Positions 1-12,215 of a stretch of 64,000 nt of DNA are shown here, one piece after another. The notes under the pieces are model-generated. The model was not told the origin of the DNA and did no database searches. It worked only from the letters and a program-made list of their open reading frames with translations. This DNA comes from Lytechinus pictus (lineage: Eukaryota; Echinodermata; Echinoidea; Temnopleuroida; Toxopneustidae). The stretch is taken from positions 20,604,501 through 20,668,500 of the forward strand of contig NC_087259.1 of NCBI RefSeq assembly GCF_037042905.1, given 5' to 3'. Numbering within the stretch: position 1 is the first letter of the stretch; every line of letters begins with the position of its first letter. The translations under genes and the position numbers were made by a program.

Positions 1-2951
1 AATACTTTTACGATAGAAATTTCAAGGATTTGAAGTAAATCCAAATCAGCTGTCGATAGTGACCTGTCGAACTATGGATTCAGATTTTAACCCTCGAGAT
101 TTGAATTTATATTGTATTAGATTTCAAAAGATGAATGTTTACGATTTAAATCTTAAATCCAGAGTTCCATTTGTTACTATCCACAGTCAATCTTGGTTTG
201 TTTTAAATCCCTGTAAACTTGAATAGAATATAGCGATAATAGTAGGGATTGTTCTTAGTCATTATCATATCGATGGACTGAATGAATAAATTAATTGTAG
301 AAGTGCTATTGGTAATGGCAGTGGTTGTGGAAGTGATATTTTTTGCTGTTGTAGCTATAGTTGTGACTCACATATGTTTGACACTGTATATTAGCTGTCC
401 GTATGCACAACTTGTCCATCTACAAGTAAACGAGCAATATGAGATTATCGATTGTTAAGAAAATATTTCATCAGAAAATATATTTTTTTGTTTTTGAAAT
501 ATCAGCCCCGTTTCCCTTTAACTTGCTGAACAATAAACTTTACAGACATATTTATGAAAACCCAGATTTTGCTAGCATGCGAATTGTTAAATGGACACAA
601 TTTGGCAAACACAGCTATCTAGGGATAGAAGGAAGAACAAGAAGAAACACATTACATTGTTTTTCTGAAAGATGCTGTTAGTCAGTTCATGAATATGATA
701 ACAAATAGGTTAATAGATATATAAATATGATAATATATGAAATATAGCAGATTGGAATCATAGAGATTCATTCATGAAAACAGCTGAATATTATAAATGT
801 GTTCAGATTTTTTTTTTTCATATTTGGATATATTGACGAGTTGTACTTTTTTGGCATTTTAATACTACTTGTAAATATCTATTTCTAGCCAGCTAATGCA
901 GAGTATTACTACTGCCAGTTGGTCCTATGTGTTTGTTACGTAGTTTAGGAAACTAATCAGATATTATTATGAGATCATTTGAATTAATCTTATGTCATTC
1001 AGGATAACTGTACTGTATCATAGAATGTGAGCTGTATTTCAGAGAGGTATTACTTTTGGATCATGAGGCAATATGTAAGGCAAAATTATGATCAAGTAAC
1101 TTTTTAAATTTGTATGTTGAGAACCATTCCTCCTCCATAAACATACATCTGATGATATCCATTACTTAGATATAAAAACATTACAAAAAAATACCCCCTT
1201 ATTTTCAAAATGTTTTAGCAGAATAATTTGGCTGGAATGTTCCTATAGTCATTTACCCAACTTTGTGTAAAAATATGTTTACTTTGTCAAGTCATACATA
1301 AGTGAACATGCTAATATTCAAAGCTCTCACTTTGTAATTAGGTTAATTATGTAAATCTATGTCAACAAATTGACAGATACCAATGGCAACAGTCCTTGTT
1401 CTTGATAAGACTCTAAGAATTTTATTTATAATTCTGATCATATTATTTGCTGTGAAAAAATGAACATTACTGTAACTAATTTCATAATTTTCTTGCCTGT
1501 ACTACATGCTTCACTTTTCCAGGTTACTTTGATTATAGGTATTTTGTTTTCAATCCAGGTATGTTTCAAATAATTTTTGTTAGCCAAAACAATATCTGAA
1601 AGTATTAATTATTGCCATTAATGGGTGAAGTTTTTGCTGTTTTAACATTCTACGCTCTAAAAAATGCATTATTACCTAATGAAATAAGGGAGTAAGAAAA
1701 TATTTTTTGTCTTTTCTTTTCTGGAGGATTTCCATCATTTTGCATACACTGAAAATTGATTTTTTTTTTAATTATCATTACTGCCAAATAATGGGTGAAG
1801 GTTTTCTTGAATTATCATTTCTCATTCCTAAGAGATTGTGGTTATTCATATACAAGACAGTAATTTATACAATTTTTTCCCTCCAGGTTTGAGGAATTTA
1901 TTTTGTTCTCTATCTTTCTCCATGACTTTTTGCATCCTCATAAACAGAACGATTGATTTCAAGGTCCACTAATTATCACATACAGTACGAACCTTCTTTT
2001 TTTCTTTTTCCAAATTTGACTTAAATGCTAATGGTATCTTTGAGGGGGACAAAAGAAATATATTTTTCATTTACACGCTCCGATAAATTTCTTTTTGTGT
2101 ATTGCCTGTGGGAGTTTGTCTTTGGAATGGTTTGTTTTTCTTCCTGGCTACGGGACTCTTTCTATATTAAATCAACAGACAAAGAGTTCCCTCTCTCTCT
2201 CATCATAAGAGTGAGTCATGAAGGGGGTATTCTCACTGCTAGCAATTTAAAAAATTACAAAGTTTAATATGCACAGTAATGCTAAAAACATTTGGTGTGA
2301 CATGATGAGTTGTTTGCTGTTCTAACCCTATGGCTGTGGGAATCAAATGTTATTTGAATTCGCAGGGTTTCTTATTTTAATAGGTGAAATGAATTAAATA
2401 TCCATGAAAATCAAGAAGTGACAATGGATTATTTAATATATGCATTGAATTATTGTTTTGGTGGAAATCATTATTTTAATTTTAATTAATTACTACGATT
2501 CGTTTTGATGGTTTTTATTCAATTAATATGTACTTATAGTAATCCCTTAAACATACTCAATGTTCAAACATTTTGACATTTACGGGAAATGTGTCTTAAT
2601 TGATTTGTAAACAGTGAATTTAAAAAAGAGTGGAGTGCCAAAATTTTTAAGATGTACAGGTATACAAGCTCATAAGTATTCTTTACTCACCAAAATTCAG
2701 CATTTCCATTAAGAAGTCCCCCCCCCCTTCCACAAAACAGAGGGGGGAAAATCCTTAAATACCAAAACTGCCTTCAGTCTTCATAGATTCTGCTTATTTG
2801 ACACTAAATCAGATAAGGAAATAGTAAATTTAAATCATGTATTTGAATATTCAATACATGTAATTTGGAATATTGCTCAAGGAGATTGCTATTCAGTTAT
2901 CCACAGTTTCAAATTGACCCTATCCCTCTTCAATTTCTTTCCAATCTGCAG
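1..2951. other. AT-rich non-coding stretch, probably NOS1AP intron
   Basis: I see no convincing exon, RNA gene or repeat structure here. Open frames are short and low in complexity. Because a probable NOS1AP exon follows at 2952 with a good acceptor, this is best read as the intron upstream of it. That reading is inference, since the preceding exon is outside the window. Confidence 0.4.
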
Positions 2952-3145
2952 TAAGAGGCATAGACGGTGGCAACGAGATGCACTCGACAGGGTCACAGAG
3001 GATGCGGGAACGAGATGAGACTGACGGTGTCTCGGTAGAACCAACAACGTTAGAAGGGAGATCATCAAGCAAGAAAAGGTCTCACCTAAACTCATCCATC
3101 CACTCGCATAAAGTCAAGACAAACTCGTCCATCCGCTCACATGAA
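2952..3145 (+). CDS. NOS1AP: Probable internal exon of NOS1AP homologue (Ser/Lys/Arg-rich linker)
   Basis: A pyrimidine-rich acceptor ends in CTGCAG just before 2952 and a GTAAGA donor follows 3145. The first two bases complete a codon; the exon then reads open and ends in phase 0, which fits the next NOS1AP exon at 6807. The product is a polar, Ser/Lys/His-rich stretch with a twice-repeated motif (HLNSSIHSH then TNSSIRSH), as expected for the disordered region between the phosphotyrosine-binding domain and the coiled coil. I do not recognise its sequence as conserved with vertebrate NOS1AP; the assignment rests on strand, splice signals, phase and position. An exon of another gene or a chance open frame remains possible. 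Confidence 0.5.
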
Positions 3146-3238
3146 GTAAGATATTTTTCTTTTCTAATTTTTGTGATTGTTCATTGTTTTACCTGACAAG
3201 TAGGGAAAAGCATAATTTCTTTAATTTAGCAACCAGGT

Positions 3239-3393
3239 GGGTGTTTCGTAAAGCTAAGCACGGCTTTACGCATGACTGGCATATATTCTTGGGTGGTAAG
3301 TCAGCTACATAGGGATATATCATTGAGCGCAAGAAAGGGTCATCAGTCATGCGTAATCATTCGTTACTTACAAACGGATTCATGAAACACCCA
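3239..3393. mobile_element. MITE, family D (GGGTGTTTCRTAAAGCT ends)
   Basis: The two ends are inverted: the left begins GGTGGGTGTTTCGTAAAGCT and the right ends ATGAAACACCCA. The same family occurs at 23035-23220 and, interrupted by another element, at 9190-9624. It is non-autonomous with no coding capacity. Confidence 0.7.
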
Positions 3394-4949
3394 CTAGAGC
3401 CCCAATCCAATTTTGTCTTTGGTTTCTAGCATTTGGTGATTGATAACAAATGTCAAGTTGTTTGGGGTTCTAGGGAAAAACCCAGTAGCTTGGGAAAGTT
3501 GTTACAGAACTTGCCACACTCGGAGGTGCGCTTACCAGCCTTGAACTTTAATGAATTCAGGGCAAGGCCACTTTTCTATAGGCCACACTTCTTTTTATAG
3601 TACAAATGATAACATAAAGAGGACTCCGAAATTAATATCGAAGGCCAGCAAGGCATCCAAGGTCATGATTTTTGTGGACTTGGATAAATCTAAGCTCTGA
3701 ACTTGAAAAAAATAAATAAGTAAATAAAAGCCACTTGCATATTCTTGAAGTTCTAGACACTGATGGTCTTATGTGTAAAGACATTGTGTGTTTAATCTAT
3801 TGCCCCCAGCAGGGGAAAAATTGCACGGGGGCTAAAGGCCGTTTCTCTCCCGAATCACTCAAAAGAGCCCCTGAAAATAAACAAATGAAATTCCCATTCA
3901 CTTCAATGTTAAACTTATCGAACGTTGCAGATTTATGCAGTAGGTTGCGAAAAATAGCCCCGGTTAATTAAAAAGTATATACATTTTTGGGGCCTGACCC
4001 TGGTATACATAATGTGTACCAAGAGGGGTTTTTTGTATTTATATTATTAGACAGCTCTCTTGCATCCCCATCCCCTCCCACACACACACACAATCACAAA
4101 GGATTTGATTACTGAGCTTCCTGAGTGGTTTTTAAAACCAATCACAAGTGCATTACTTGCCTTTTGAACTGTTCCAGACAACATTATTAGATCATGAAGA
4201 GTTATCCCAGAGAGGCCCGAACATGGAACCTAAATTGAATTCCATGAGTCAACGCCATGTGTCACTAACATGCTTCTTGCTTTGCTGAAGAGTTGTGGAT
4301 CTGTCGGAAACAGCGGGCCCTATTCATGATGGCAAAATGGAGCTGGAGATTTATATAATCTTAGGACAACAGACCAAACTCTAACATACTGTTGTTACTT
4401 GCAGAGGTTAATACATCAAGACACAAGATACATGAAATATTGAACTCGTGTTTTGGAAAATATCTTTGTGTTTCACCTTCAAGGCGAGGGATATATTATG
4501 ATGACAAGCCAACCAAATCATCAATTATTTAGTTGATGAAATATTTGTTGATTGAGTCATTATGGATCCTGTTCAGTACATATAGAGTCTAGTTTTACTA
4601 AAAAAAACTCTTTAACTTTCACACCTAAAATTTATGCACCTCTCACTTTTCTAAGCACACAGTATTTCTAAATAGAAGCAATACAATTCTTTGATGTTTG
4701 ATTTCTTTTCATTTATTTCATTGGGCCCTTTGCATAGATCTTACTATTAGTAACTTTGTCATTTGTGGTAACTTACATGTAATTGGATTCCTTGATTTTG
4801 ATTGGCTGTTGAGCATGTCTACCATGGTAATTACCATTAGAACACAACGTAACCATAATATGCAATGGGCCATGGTAAAGTTTATCTTCTTGTATTTTAT
4901 TGTCCATGGAGGATAATTAAGTTTTGTCTGTTGGTAAAGGCTCAGTTTC

Positions 4950-6008
4950 CTGTTATAAAGAGGAAAGAGGTTGATGGTGATGAGGATTCCAGTTTCATGA
5001 ATAACCCCTTGAGACATCTTAAACATTGGACTGTCAGAATCTTATGAGTCATGAGACCATGTGTCACAAGTATGTTCCTTGATGACTTGTGATCTGCTGG
5101 AAATGTGATCCATTTTCTTAAGAGGGGACGTGGTCCTCAAGGTTCTTGGATTCTGATGACTGTTTCCCTGGGGAATCAATGCCAGACACAGTGGCACCTG
5201 AACAGTTGGGACTCTGTTTGATCCACAAACCCCTGCCTCCGGTGATGCAAACACCCACTAGGGTTCTCTCAGGATTTGGCACAAAGGTATTTGCCATAGA
5301 GAAGGGCATTTGTCCTGTAAGGGAGCCTCGTTCCATCCCAGGGGTGAAATTGTTTTTAGTCACCATTCTAGATGTCTGAAGATGTTTTGCAGCATCCGGA
5401 ATGTCCTAGGGGTCATCCAGTGTACCTCTTGTTATGAGGGCCTCCGTGTACATGATATGACAGTGTTGTGGACCTGTTGATGGTCTTTTCTTTGAGACCA
5501 CATCTAATTTGGTCTCAATGTATCACTAAGCATGACAAAAATAGGATAAGATTGGTCAGTGTTTCAATGTGATACTGTTCTTGACATTGTGATTTGGTAC
5601 ATGTTGATGCCATTTTGTGAAGACCACACCTTACTGACCAGACCTTACAAAGTTTACCACTTCAATTTAAGGATCAGAACTTGTCAACATTCTGGAACCA
5701 TTGTTCAAGGACTTGTTACTAGATTTCCCAAAGGTCACCCCATGGCAGATCTCACTAAACCAGACAAGTCCAAACTGGATTCCAACTTGATTGGGATGGC
5801 AAGATACTCTTGGGTGAAATCCAAGTGGCACTTAGCCGAAGCTAGAAGGAGGTATGATGTAAGTGGGCCTCTCCTAGAGAGCGTGGATGTGATCTACATG
5901 AATCAGCTCCAAGTGAAAGGAATGAAGAAGGTAACGTTTAAGAAGCTCCAGGGGCTATGCATTTGCAGAGTTAAAGTATTGTTATTGAATCACAGATGCA
6001 TCTGGTAG
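4950..6008 (+). other. Unidentified coding-like stretch, possibly a decayed retrocopy or unknown exon(s)
   Basis: Three adjacent pieces look more protein-like than their surroundings: an Asp/Glu-rich piece near 4965-5046, a 77-codon open frame at 5146-5379, and a 149-codon open frame at 5559-6008 whose second half is rich in charged and aromatic residues (for example ARYSWVKSKWHLAEARRRYD). They lie in different frames, separated by stops. The 5.15-5.38 kb part vaguely recalls a PR/SET-type fold around GFGTKVFA, but I cannot support an assignment. A GTAAGT donor-like site follows the codons for RRRYD near 5859. No function is proposed. Confidence 0.2.
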
Positions 6009-6806
6009 AGACTAGATCTGTCCAGTGTAATTCTGGTGAAAGTCTGTCTATGTTCTAAATATCAAAATTGTCAAAAAATCTTCAGGATTCATTTTATTTA
6101 GATCAGGGTCCAGGTGCAATGAGAGTTGCGTTTAAAGACAAGTTGTAAATGTCTACTTCTGATTGGTTGAAAATCAATCTGTGTTTGATAGCAACTCTTT
6201 CTCCAATTGACCCAGAGTTTTGCTGCACATAGCTTAATAGAATGTACTCTTATTGATTAATTGATAGATGGATCGATTGATTGATTGATTGTACAATTTA
6301 TTATCAAATTTTCCTCATTTGTATTCTGCCTTTGGGTTGCTTAAACCTTCTTTGTTTGTTGCCACTCGGCTCTTGAAGTCACACTTATTTTTTGTAAACA
6401 GCTTCAAAGTCCTTGTAACACAACTTAACATTAGATTTTATGATTGGTTGACTGCACAAGTGATTGGTTGAATGTTTCTTTGATATGTGCAACATGTTCA
6501 ACTATAAGATATTACAAGCCTGAAATTTTAGGTCCAGGTCACTTTTCCATGAAGGATGCATTGAATGGAAAAAGTAGCAAAGAGTGAAAAAGTTCTCCAA
6601 GGCCAATTAATATGAGCAGAATCATTATAAGTCATCAAGGCATCCAGGAATAATTCAAGCCTTGTATTAATCAATCTTTTTGTAAATTTCCAGGGCCCAG
6701 ATGTGAAAACAGTCGGATGTCAAAAAAGAACTGCAGAGCAATTTTCATTTCAATATATTTGGGGGTAAGATATAGTAAAACTACTTTTTATGTAATTCTC
6801 TTTCAG

Positions 6807-6998
6807 AGTGTCCAACAAAACACATCTATCCTGACTCCTGATGAGCCCAGTATGCCCTCACTCAGTCTATACCATCAAAGGCAGCTTCTTCAGCAGCAAT
6901 TGCAGCAGCAGGAGGCACAGACCCAGGTGGCCCTGGCTCAGGTGCAGCTCCTCAAGGATCAGCTTGCTGCAGAAACTACAGCCAGGCTAGAAGCACAG
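6807..6998 (+). CDS. NOS1AP: NOS1AP homologue, coiled-coil exon
   Basis: This 64-codon exon lies between a TTTCAG acceptor and a CAG/GTGAGC donor and is in phase 0 at both ends. It starts with a Ser/Pro-rich stretch and then a Gln-rich heptad-like helix (QRQLLQQQLQQQEAQTQ) continuing into VALAQVQLLKDQLAAE. That block is the signature of the NOS1AP/CAPON coiled coil, where vertebrates have a very similar QTQVAVAQVHLLKDQLAAE segment. NOS1AP is a cytoplasmic adaptor that links neuronal nitric oxide synthase to partners such as small GTPases and Scribble-type polarity proteins. The family assignment rests on this block continuing across the splice into RVHQLLL in the exon at 17448. Confidence 0.9.
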
Positions 6999-7102
6999 GT
7001 GAGCATTAAACCATCGAGACACGTTAGTAACATATTTACGGTTGGCTGAAGTTTGGTAGGTTACAAAGTATGAAAGGTTAGTATCGGTGGTCTTGACTGA
7101 GT

Positions 7103-7144
7103 CAGCTTGCTGCAGAGGCCACAACAACCAGAGAAGACCTACAG
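7103..7144 (+). pseudogene. Partial duplicate of the NOS1AP coiled-coil exon 3' end with an intact donor
   Basis: About 105 bases after the functional exon, 14 codons reading QLAAEATTTREDLQ closely match its last codons (QLAAETTARLEAQ), followed by a consensus GTAAGC donor. The reading phase at the donor matches the functional exon. No usable in-phase acceptor is visible: the nearest upstream AGs lead to a stop or shift the frame. I therefore read it as a relic of a local tandem duplication rather than an alternative exon. Confidence 0.6.
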
Positions 7145-7623
7145 GTAAGCTTGACAGGAAATGCTTCATGAGATACATGGGTTATTACACTCAGGCAGAG
7201 TCATATATGGGAATTAGAGACCACTATTAGAGGCTCTGACTAAGGACATCGAGGACTGCGGGTGATCCTTGGGGATTAGCCAGCAGAGTCCGCAGAAAGG
7301 CTTTGCAAGCTTAATCTGGAGATTCCCAATTAAACTTGAGGATTTGTAGAAAAGAAACCACCTTCTCCGTCAATGACCTCTTGTGCCCTTTATTCATTGT
7401 CTTTGTTAGGTAAGTTATCTATAGACACCTTTGTGGAAGTTGTGTCTATTGGCATTTTCTGAAGGTGGGGCTTCACTTGGGCTTTCTCAATTTCTGTTGT
7501 TCTGTGTAAGAGAAAAAAAAATTAGAAGGGGTAAAGAGCTGATTGGGATTCAGGCTTTATATTTCAATATTTTTAGAGAAAAGTCATTTTACAAAAGGGC
7601 CCATTTTTTAAATTATATGTATA

Positions 7624-8366
7624 CAGTCCAACCTCTCTTATCCGGCCTCCCCTTTTTCGGATCTCTCTATTATCCGGACGCACACTTGCCGAGATGTTTT
7701 TTTTTTTTCAATTCTATCTAGTACATGAAGAAATGAGATTTCAATCTAAACTCAATCCTATACACAAACTCACTTTGATTACATATATTTTCCAATATAG
7801 TCTACATACAACAACATTATTTTTCATGAAAATATCTCACCCAAATCACCGAAAGGACAATTTTCCAGTAAATCAGGGTGCAGCGCAAACATTTCATCAC
7901 GTTCTCTTTTTGTTTCCTGGGAATAACAACACATATAGCTAACGCTAGGCCTCAATACGGCCATCAATCATGTTTGAGCCTACAGTCAGTATAACGATGG
8001 CTGACATAGCAAAGCTGCGATACCTGCTGCGATGATCTAATTGTAAAACTTTGTTTCATAGAGTCATTCTCTTTCTTTTGAGGTATGCTCGATGTATACC
8101 TCAATCATCTTCGCAGGTAAATTATCCATCAGTTTTGGCCATCGATCAATTTCATTTCCATAAAAATACTGTATATAATTTGTACTGACACTGCAGTGAA
8201 TACTGTCTGTACGTGCGCCGACTACAATAGATAACGTGTAGCTACCGCCGTTGGGGAGCTGAGGCAGCAGCTGCATGTATTTAATATTGGGTCTCCCAGA
8301 TCCGGATAAATCCCTTATCCGGATTGGTGCTGGTCCCAACGTGTCCGGATAAGAGAGGTCGGACTG
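7624..8366. mobile_element. Non-autonomous pogo/Tigger-like DNA transposon
   Basis: Inverted ends (left 7624-7645, right about 8345-8366) read CAGTCC[AG]ACCTCTCTTATC going inwards and differ at one position in about 22. They are flanked by TA dinucleotides at 7622-7623 and 8367-8368, as expected for Tc1/mariner-superfamily insertions. The CTCTTATCCGG motif is typical of pogo/Tigger ends. The 743 bp interior has no recognisable transposase, so it is probably a deletion derivative. Confidence 0.8.
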
Positions 8367-9189
8367 TATATATAAATATTAAAAAATATATTTGAAATAT
8401 GAAATCATATGTAAAATTACATACATTGCAGGACAAAAAATGAAAATGGCTTAATAATATACAATGCCAGTCAAAGGGGCATTGTGGCCAATCAGTTGGA
8501 CCATGGCCATGGATTACTTTAAGCCCTAGTGGTTCCTTCTACAGGCTTCAACCAAAGTTTTGTTAGGCAAGTCATATGTAGAATAAATGAAAATATTCAT
8601 AATATTTTAATAGTATACGTTCATATATGAATAGCATAATGTTATAATAATGTGAATAAGGAGCATCATTTCATGAGTTTTTGTGTGCTTCCAAACAACA
8701 TTAGATATCATTCAGCTTGAGCTCAAGAAGCTACCATATACCCAATTATTTCATTTTAAGCGAATGCAGCACAATGTGGATGAAGTTTTTGCTGAAAGGA
8801 TAGATCTGAGCTGTAGTTTTGTCTTTTTTTCAGATTGAAAAAAAACCAAGCCTTGGTATTTCTTGGTTCAAAACCGATTTGTTGCAATTCTGCCCATGGG
8901 CAAATCATGGATTCTTTGATTACATAGTTCATTTAGTTGATTGTCTACATGCTCTCTGTCTCACACACACGCCACTGTGCCTCCTCGACATATGAAACTA
9001 AAATAGGAACAATATCAAAAGACCCTGGGAACCACTTCAAAAAGCAACTAGTGAGGGCGCTGTTCACTTTCTAATTCACTCTTGACCTATTGTCAATAAA
9101 AGTCATCAACAGATTGGTTTGTGAAATACCCCCCCCCCTAGATTTAGCATGTTTGCAATAGCTGTAATGTATTGATGATGAAAGCAGTT

Positions 9190-9624
9190 GGGTGTTTCAG
9201 AAAGCTGTTCATAAGATTAAACTAGTAATCCTTTCGTGTGGTAAATGATACACACCAGGGCCTCGTCTTACAAAGAGTTATGAATGATCTGATCAATCTC
9301 AAGTATATGGAAATCCATCAATGTCAGAATTTTTCTTTTGGAAATTTGCTCAATGTCCTTTGAAAACAAAGAGAAGCATACTGAATCGTCCAGAAAACAG
9401 TGAATGTATGAATTTACATCATTTCTAGAAAATATTTTGAACAAGCATGTATTTTAGATGTTGACTTTGCTGGCTTTTCATAGTTGCGATTGATCAGATC
9501 AATTGTAACTCTTTGTAAGACGGGCCCCAGATTCCATTGGTGTTGATTTAGTTCCTAAGAGAGGGTCACCAGTCTTTCATAAAGTCACTCATAACTTAAA
9601 AAGAGCAGAAGGAAAGACCCACCT
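9190..9624. mobile_element. MITE, family D, interrupted by a family A MITE
   Basis: The left part runs 9190 to about 9256 and the right part about 9529 to 9624. Joined, they match the inverted copy at 23035-23220 along its whole length, including the TCCTTTC.TGTGGTAAATGATAC block on one side and TTGGTGTTGAT.TAGT on the other. The intervening 270 bases are a complete family A element. Confidence 0.7.
9257..9528. mobile_element. MITE, family A (GGGCC..GTCTTACAAAGAGTTA ends), nested
   Basis: Inverted ends begin GGGCCTCGTCTTACAAAGAG and finish in CTTTGTAAGACGGGCCCC. The interior carries TATGGAAATCCATCA on the left and GCTGGCTTTTCATAGTTGCG on the right, which are themselves complementary in part. 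The same family occurs at 37351-37622 and, more decayed, at 11185-11553. It has no coding capacity. Confidence 0.75.
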
Positions 9625-11184
9625 GAGCTGGTATTGTTTCATGCCCTCTTGGAGGCCTTGAGATAAATCCTCAAGTATCAACCTACACCCCAAGGGACTG
9701 CTTTCTTGAAGATCATTTCAATTGTTCTTGATGTAGTGAATATGATGATGAAACTGAAACCAAATCAATACACCAGAGTTTATGAAAATAGAAATTCATA
9801 TCTACTGCACTTGTTCTGCAAGTTTGTTAGAATTTGTTTTTCTCTTTATGAAATATCTGCAATATTGGACCAAATTCTTAATGCATTGTCATGCATATGT
9901 ACATTCATGGGTGTAGAACAACTTCAGAGGCATGAAGATTAACCTGTTGACTACTGAATTCTGTAATTTCCATAGACCTTGTCCAGGGACTATTCAGTTC
10001 CAACAGGCCTTGGATTAATTCTAGGGTTTAACATTGTACAAATTTGTCAGTATGCCTTTGATACAAAGATCTGCTAAATTACTAAATATTCCTTCGTAGA
10101 GATTTACCTGAATTTCAGTTGAGACATGCCAGAATGCATGTACAGGGTGGTACATAAAATACATACATCCTCAAATATAACATGTAACTGTCTGTACAGA
10201 ATGGAACTATTCAGTTACAGTCACATTCTTCCCCAAATGAACTTGTTTGATGCAAGCGTATCCTCTCATAAATATTTCTAGACCATCAGGATTATGTGCA
10301 TGAACGATGCAGGAACATTTTCTGGCCGATATCCATTCTAATGATAACATTGCTTCTTTAAAATGATTATGAAGAAATAACATGGCTACGTCTTTATACC
10401 TTGATTTTGATAGAGTAGATTAAGTAATTCAACTACTTCAAACCTAACAAAACAAGTCTGAAAACATATGAAGCCTTGATATGAACGCAGGAAACCAAAC
10501 AACAATATTTCCAGCTAATCAGTTGTGCACACGTAGGATCTTCATAACTAGGGAATTTTATTCAAATGCAAGGTTTATTTAACATGCCTCCTTTCTTTTT
10601 ATTGAGATACCCTGTACTGGAGGATGTCTGAAGGAGATGTAGGTTCCCTTTAAGCATGTATGTAGAGAATTAGAACCAGCTGCTGTTGGACCTAGTCCAA
10701 CTTATGGTCCAGGTTGACGTATATCCTGCTATAAAAGTTAGTCCCTGACCACTTCATTTTTTAGTGCTTGCTCATTTCAGTTAACCCACTGAAAACAAAA
10801 TTTCTCCAGTGACCGAAATTGTTTTAACAAGAACTACCAAACTCCAGTAAAGCAAAGTTTCTACTTACAGGTGCTAATTGGAACAGATTGCTTTTTTTTT
10901 ATTTACAAAAATACCAGCATTTTCTTTTTAGGACATTTTGAAAACAATTATGTCCTTACAGATAGTAGACATGATTATACTTGTTGAAATTTTGAAAATG
11001 TCAATTTCATTTTGAAAAAGCAATGATTTTCCATTTCTAATTTTCTTCCAATCTCAGTATTGCAAATCTTATTGTAGCATTTGTTTAAATATTATAAGAA
11101 ATAATAAATTCCCCTCTTTAACCTGTATACCATGAATGACTTGTGGTTCCTCGAAATTATAGAGTCAGATAGAATGATTGACAT

Positions 11185-11553
11185 GGGCCCTGTGTCTTAC
11201 AAAGAGTTGCAATTGATGTAATCAGTATCTTCTATGGAAAGCCATATATGTCCTTTTTTTTTTCTTTCATTTAGTAGGTATATGAAGTGGTCCTTCTTAG
11301 ACCTTAACATGTATGCAGACTGACAAAATCTATTACATTATTTCCAATGATATACAATCGGTCGGTTTTTAGATGGATTTGTTAGTGTGACTGGCTGAAG
11401 CAAAAGGAGCATGACCAAAGTAATAACATGAGTGTTAATCATATGAATTGACCACTCTGAATGAATTCATTATTGTACAGTCCATAAGGGTGTTGTTGGC
11501 TTTCCATAGTTGCCGATGATTGGATCAACACAAAGCTTTGTAGAATGGAACCC
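11185..11553. mobile_element. MITE, family A, decayed copy
   Basis: The left end GGGCCCTGTGTCTTACAAAG matches the family A consensus. The right end (GGCTTTCCATAGTTGCCGAT to TAGAATGGAACCC) is more diverged. It is longer than the other copies (about 370 bp), probably through internal insertion. Confidence 0.6.
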
Positions 11554-11929
11554 GAAGCGGTTCACTTGAATGTATTTTATTTCTCAGCATGTAAGTCTAG
11601 TAGGAGTTATTGCATAATAAAACTCTTTACCACTGGTTGATATAGAGTTCCGCTGGAAAGGATATAACCACAAAGTCACCATGATTAATTAGGATTTCCA
11701 GTGTAGAAAATAGAATTGGTTTTTCACAGCTATCGGCTCAGTGGTGACCAATGTCATAGAATATTTGGTCACAGGAATAATGCATGCTAGTTTTGACATT
11801 ATGCCTTTTAGAACATAGATTAATAAAATTGATATGAAGATTGGAAAATTGTAAATTCAGTTTACAAAGAAAGCTAAATGAATTGATATAAATATAAGAT
11901 ACCTTCTGTACATGATGTTGATGCTCTAA

Positions 11930-12215
11930 TGATAATAATAATGATAATAATAACATTTGTACATGTACAGCACTTTATAAAATGTTTCTCAGCGCTGCAT
12001 ACCATTACCCCAGCTTGACCATGGCTTCCATAATTGGATGCTCAAGTATTCAAGGAATTTCTTCCTACAGGGCACCAATTTTGTACTCCTGGGTGGATAG
12101 TGGCATATGTAGAGAAATGCCTTGCCATAACACACGAGTGTTGTGGTGGGATTTGAACCTAGGACCTTAGGATACAAAGTCCAGACACTTATCCACTGAG
12201 CCACATCACATGTTC
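11930..12215 (-). mobile_element. tRNA-derived SINE
   Basis: Read on the - strand, the head has Pol III promoter boxes: an A-box-like TGGCTCAGTGGATAAGTG and a B box AGGTTCAAATCC about 30 bases further on. A body without open frame follows, including GGCAAGGCATTTCTC. The element ends in a (TTA/TCA)n tail at about 11930-11955. This order (tRNA-like head, unrelated body, short-repeat tail) is the standard SINE layout. I cannot name the family. Confidence 0.75.

Larger units (their letters stand above)
3146..6806 (+). other. Intron of NOS1AP homologue
   Basis: This lies between a GTAAGA donor and a TTTCAG acceptor. It contains a short inverted-repeat transposon at 3239-3393 and a coding-like stretch at about 4950-6008, listed separately. 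Nothing else is recognisable. Confidence 0.5.

Noticed and set aside
6694-6764. Possible exon between a TTTCCAG acceptor and a GGGGTAAGA donor
   Set aside because: Its length (71) breaks the phase needed by the next exon and the resulting intron would be only 42 bases.
8064-8339. A 91-codon frame inside the pogo-like element as transposase
   Set aside because: No DDE or helix-turn-helix motif is visible and part of it is the terminal repeat itself.
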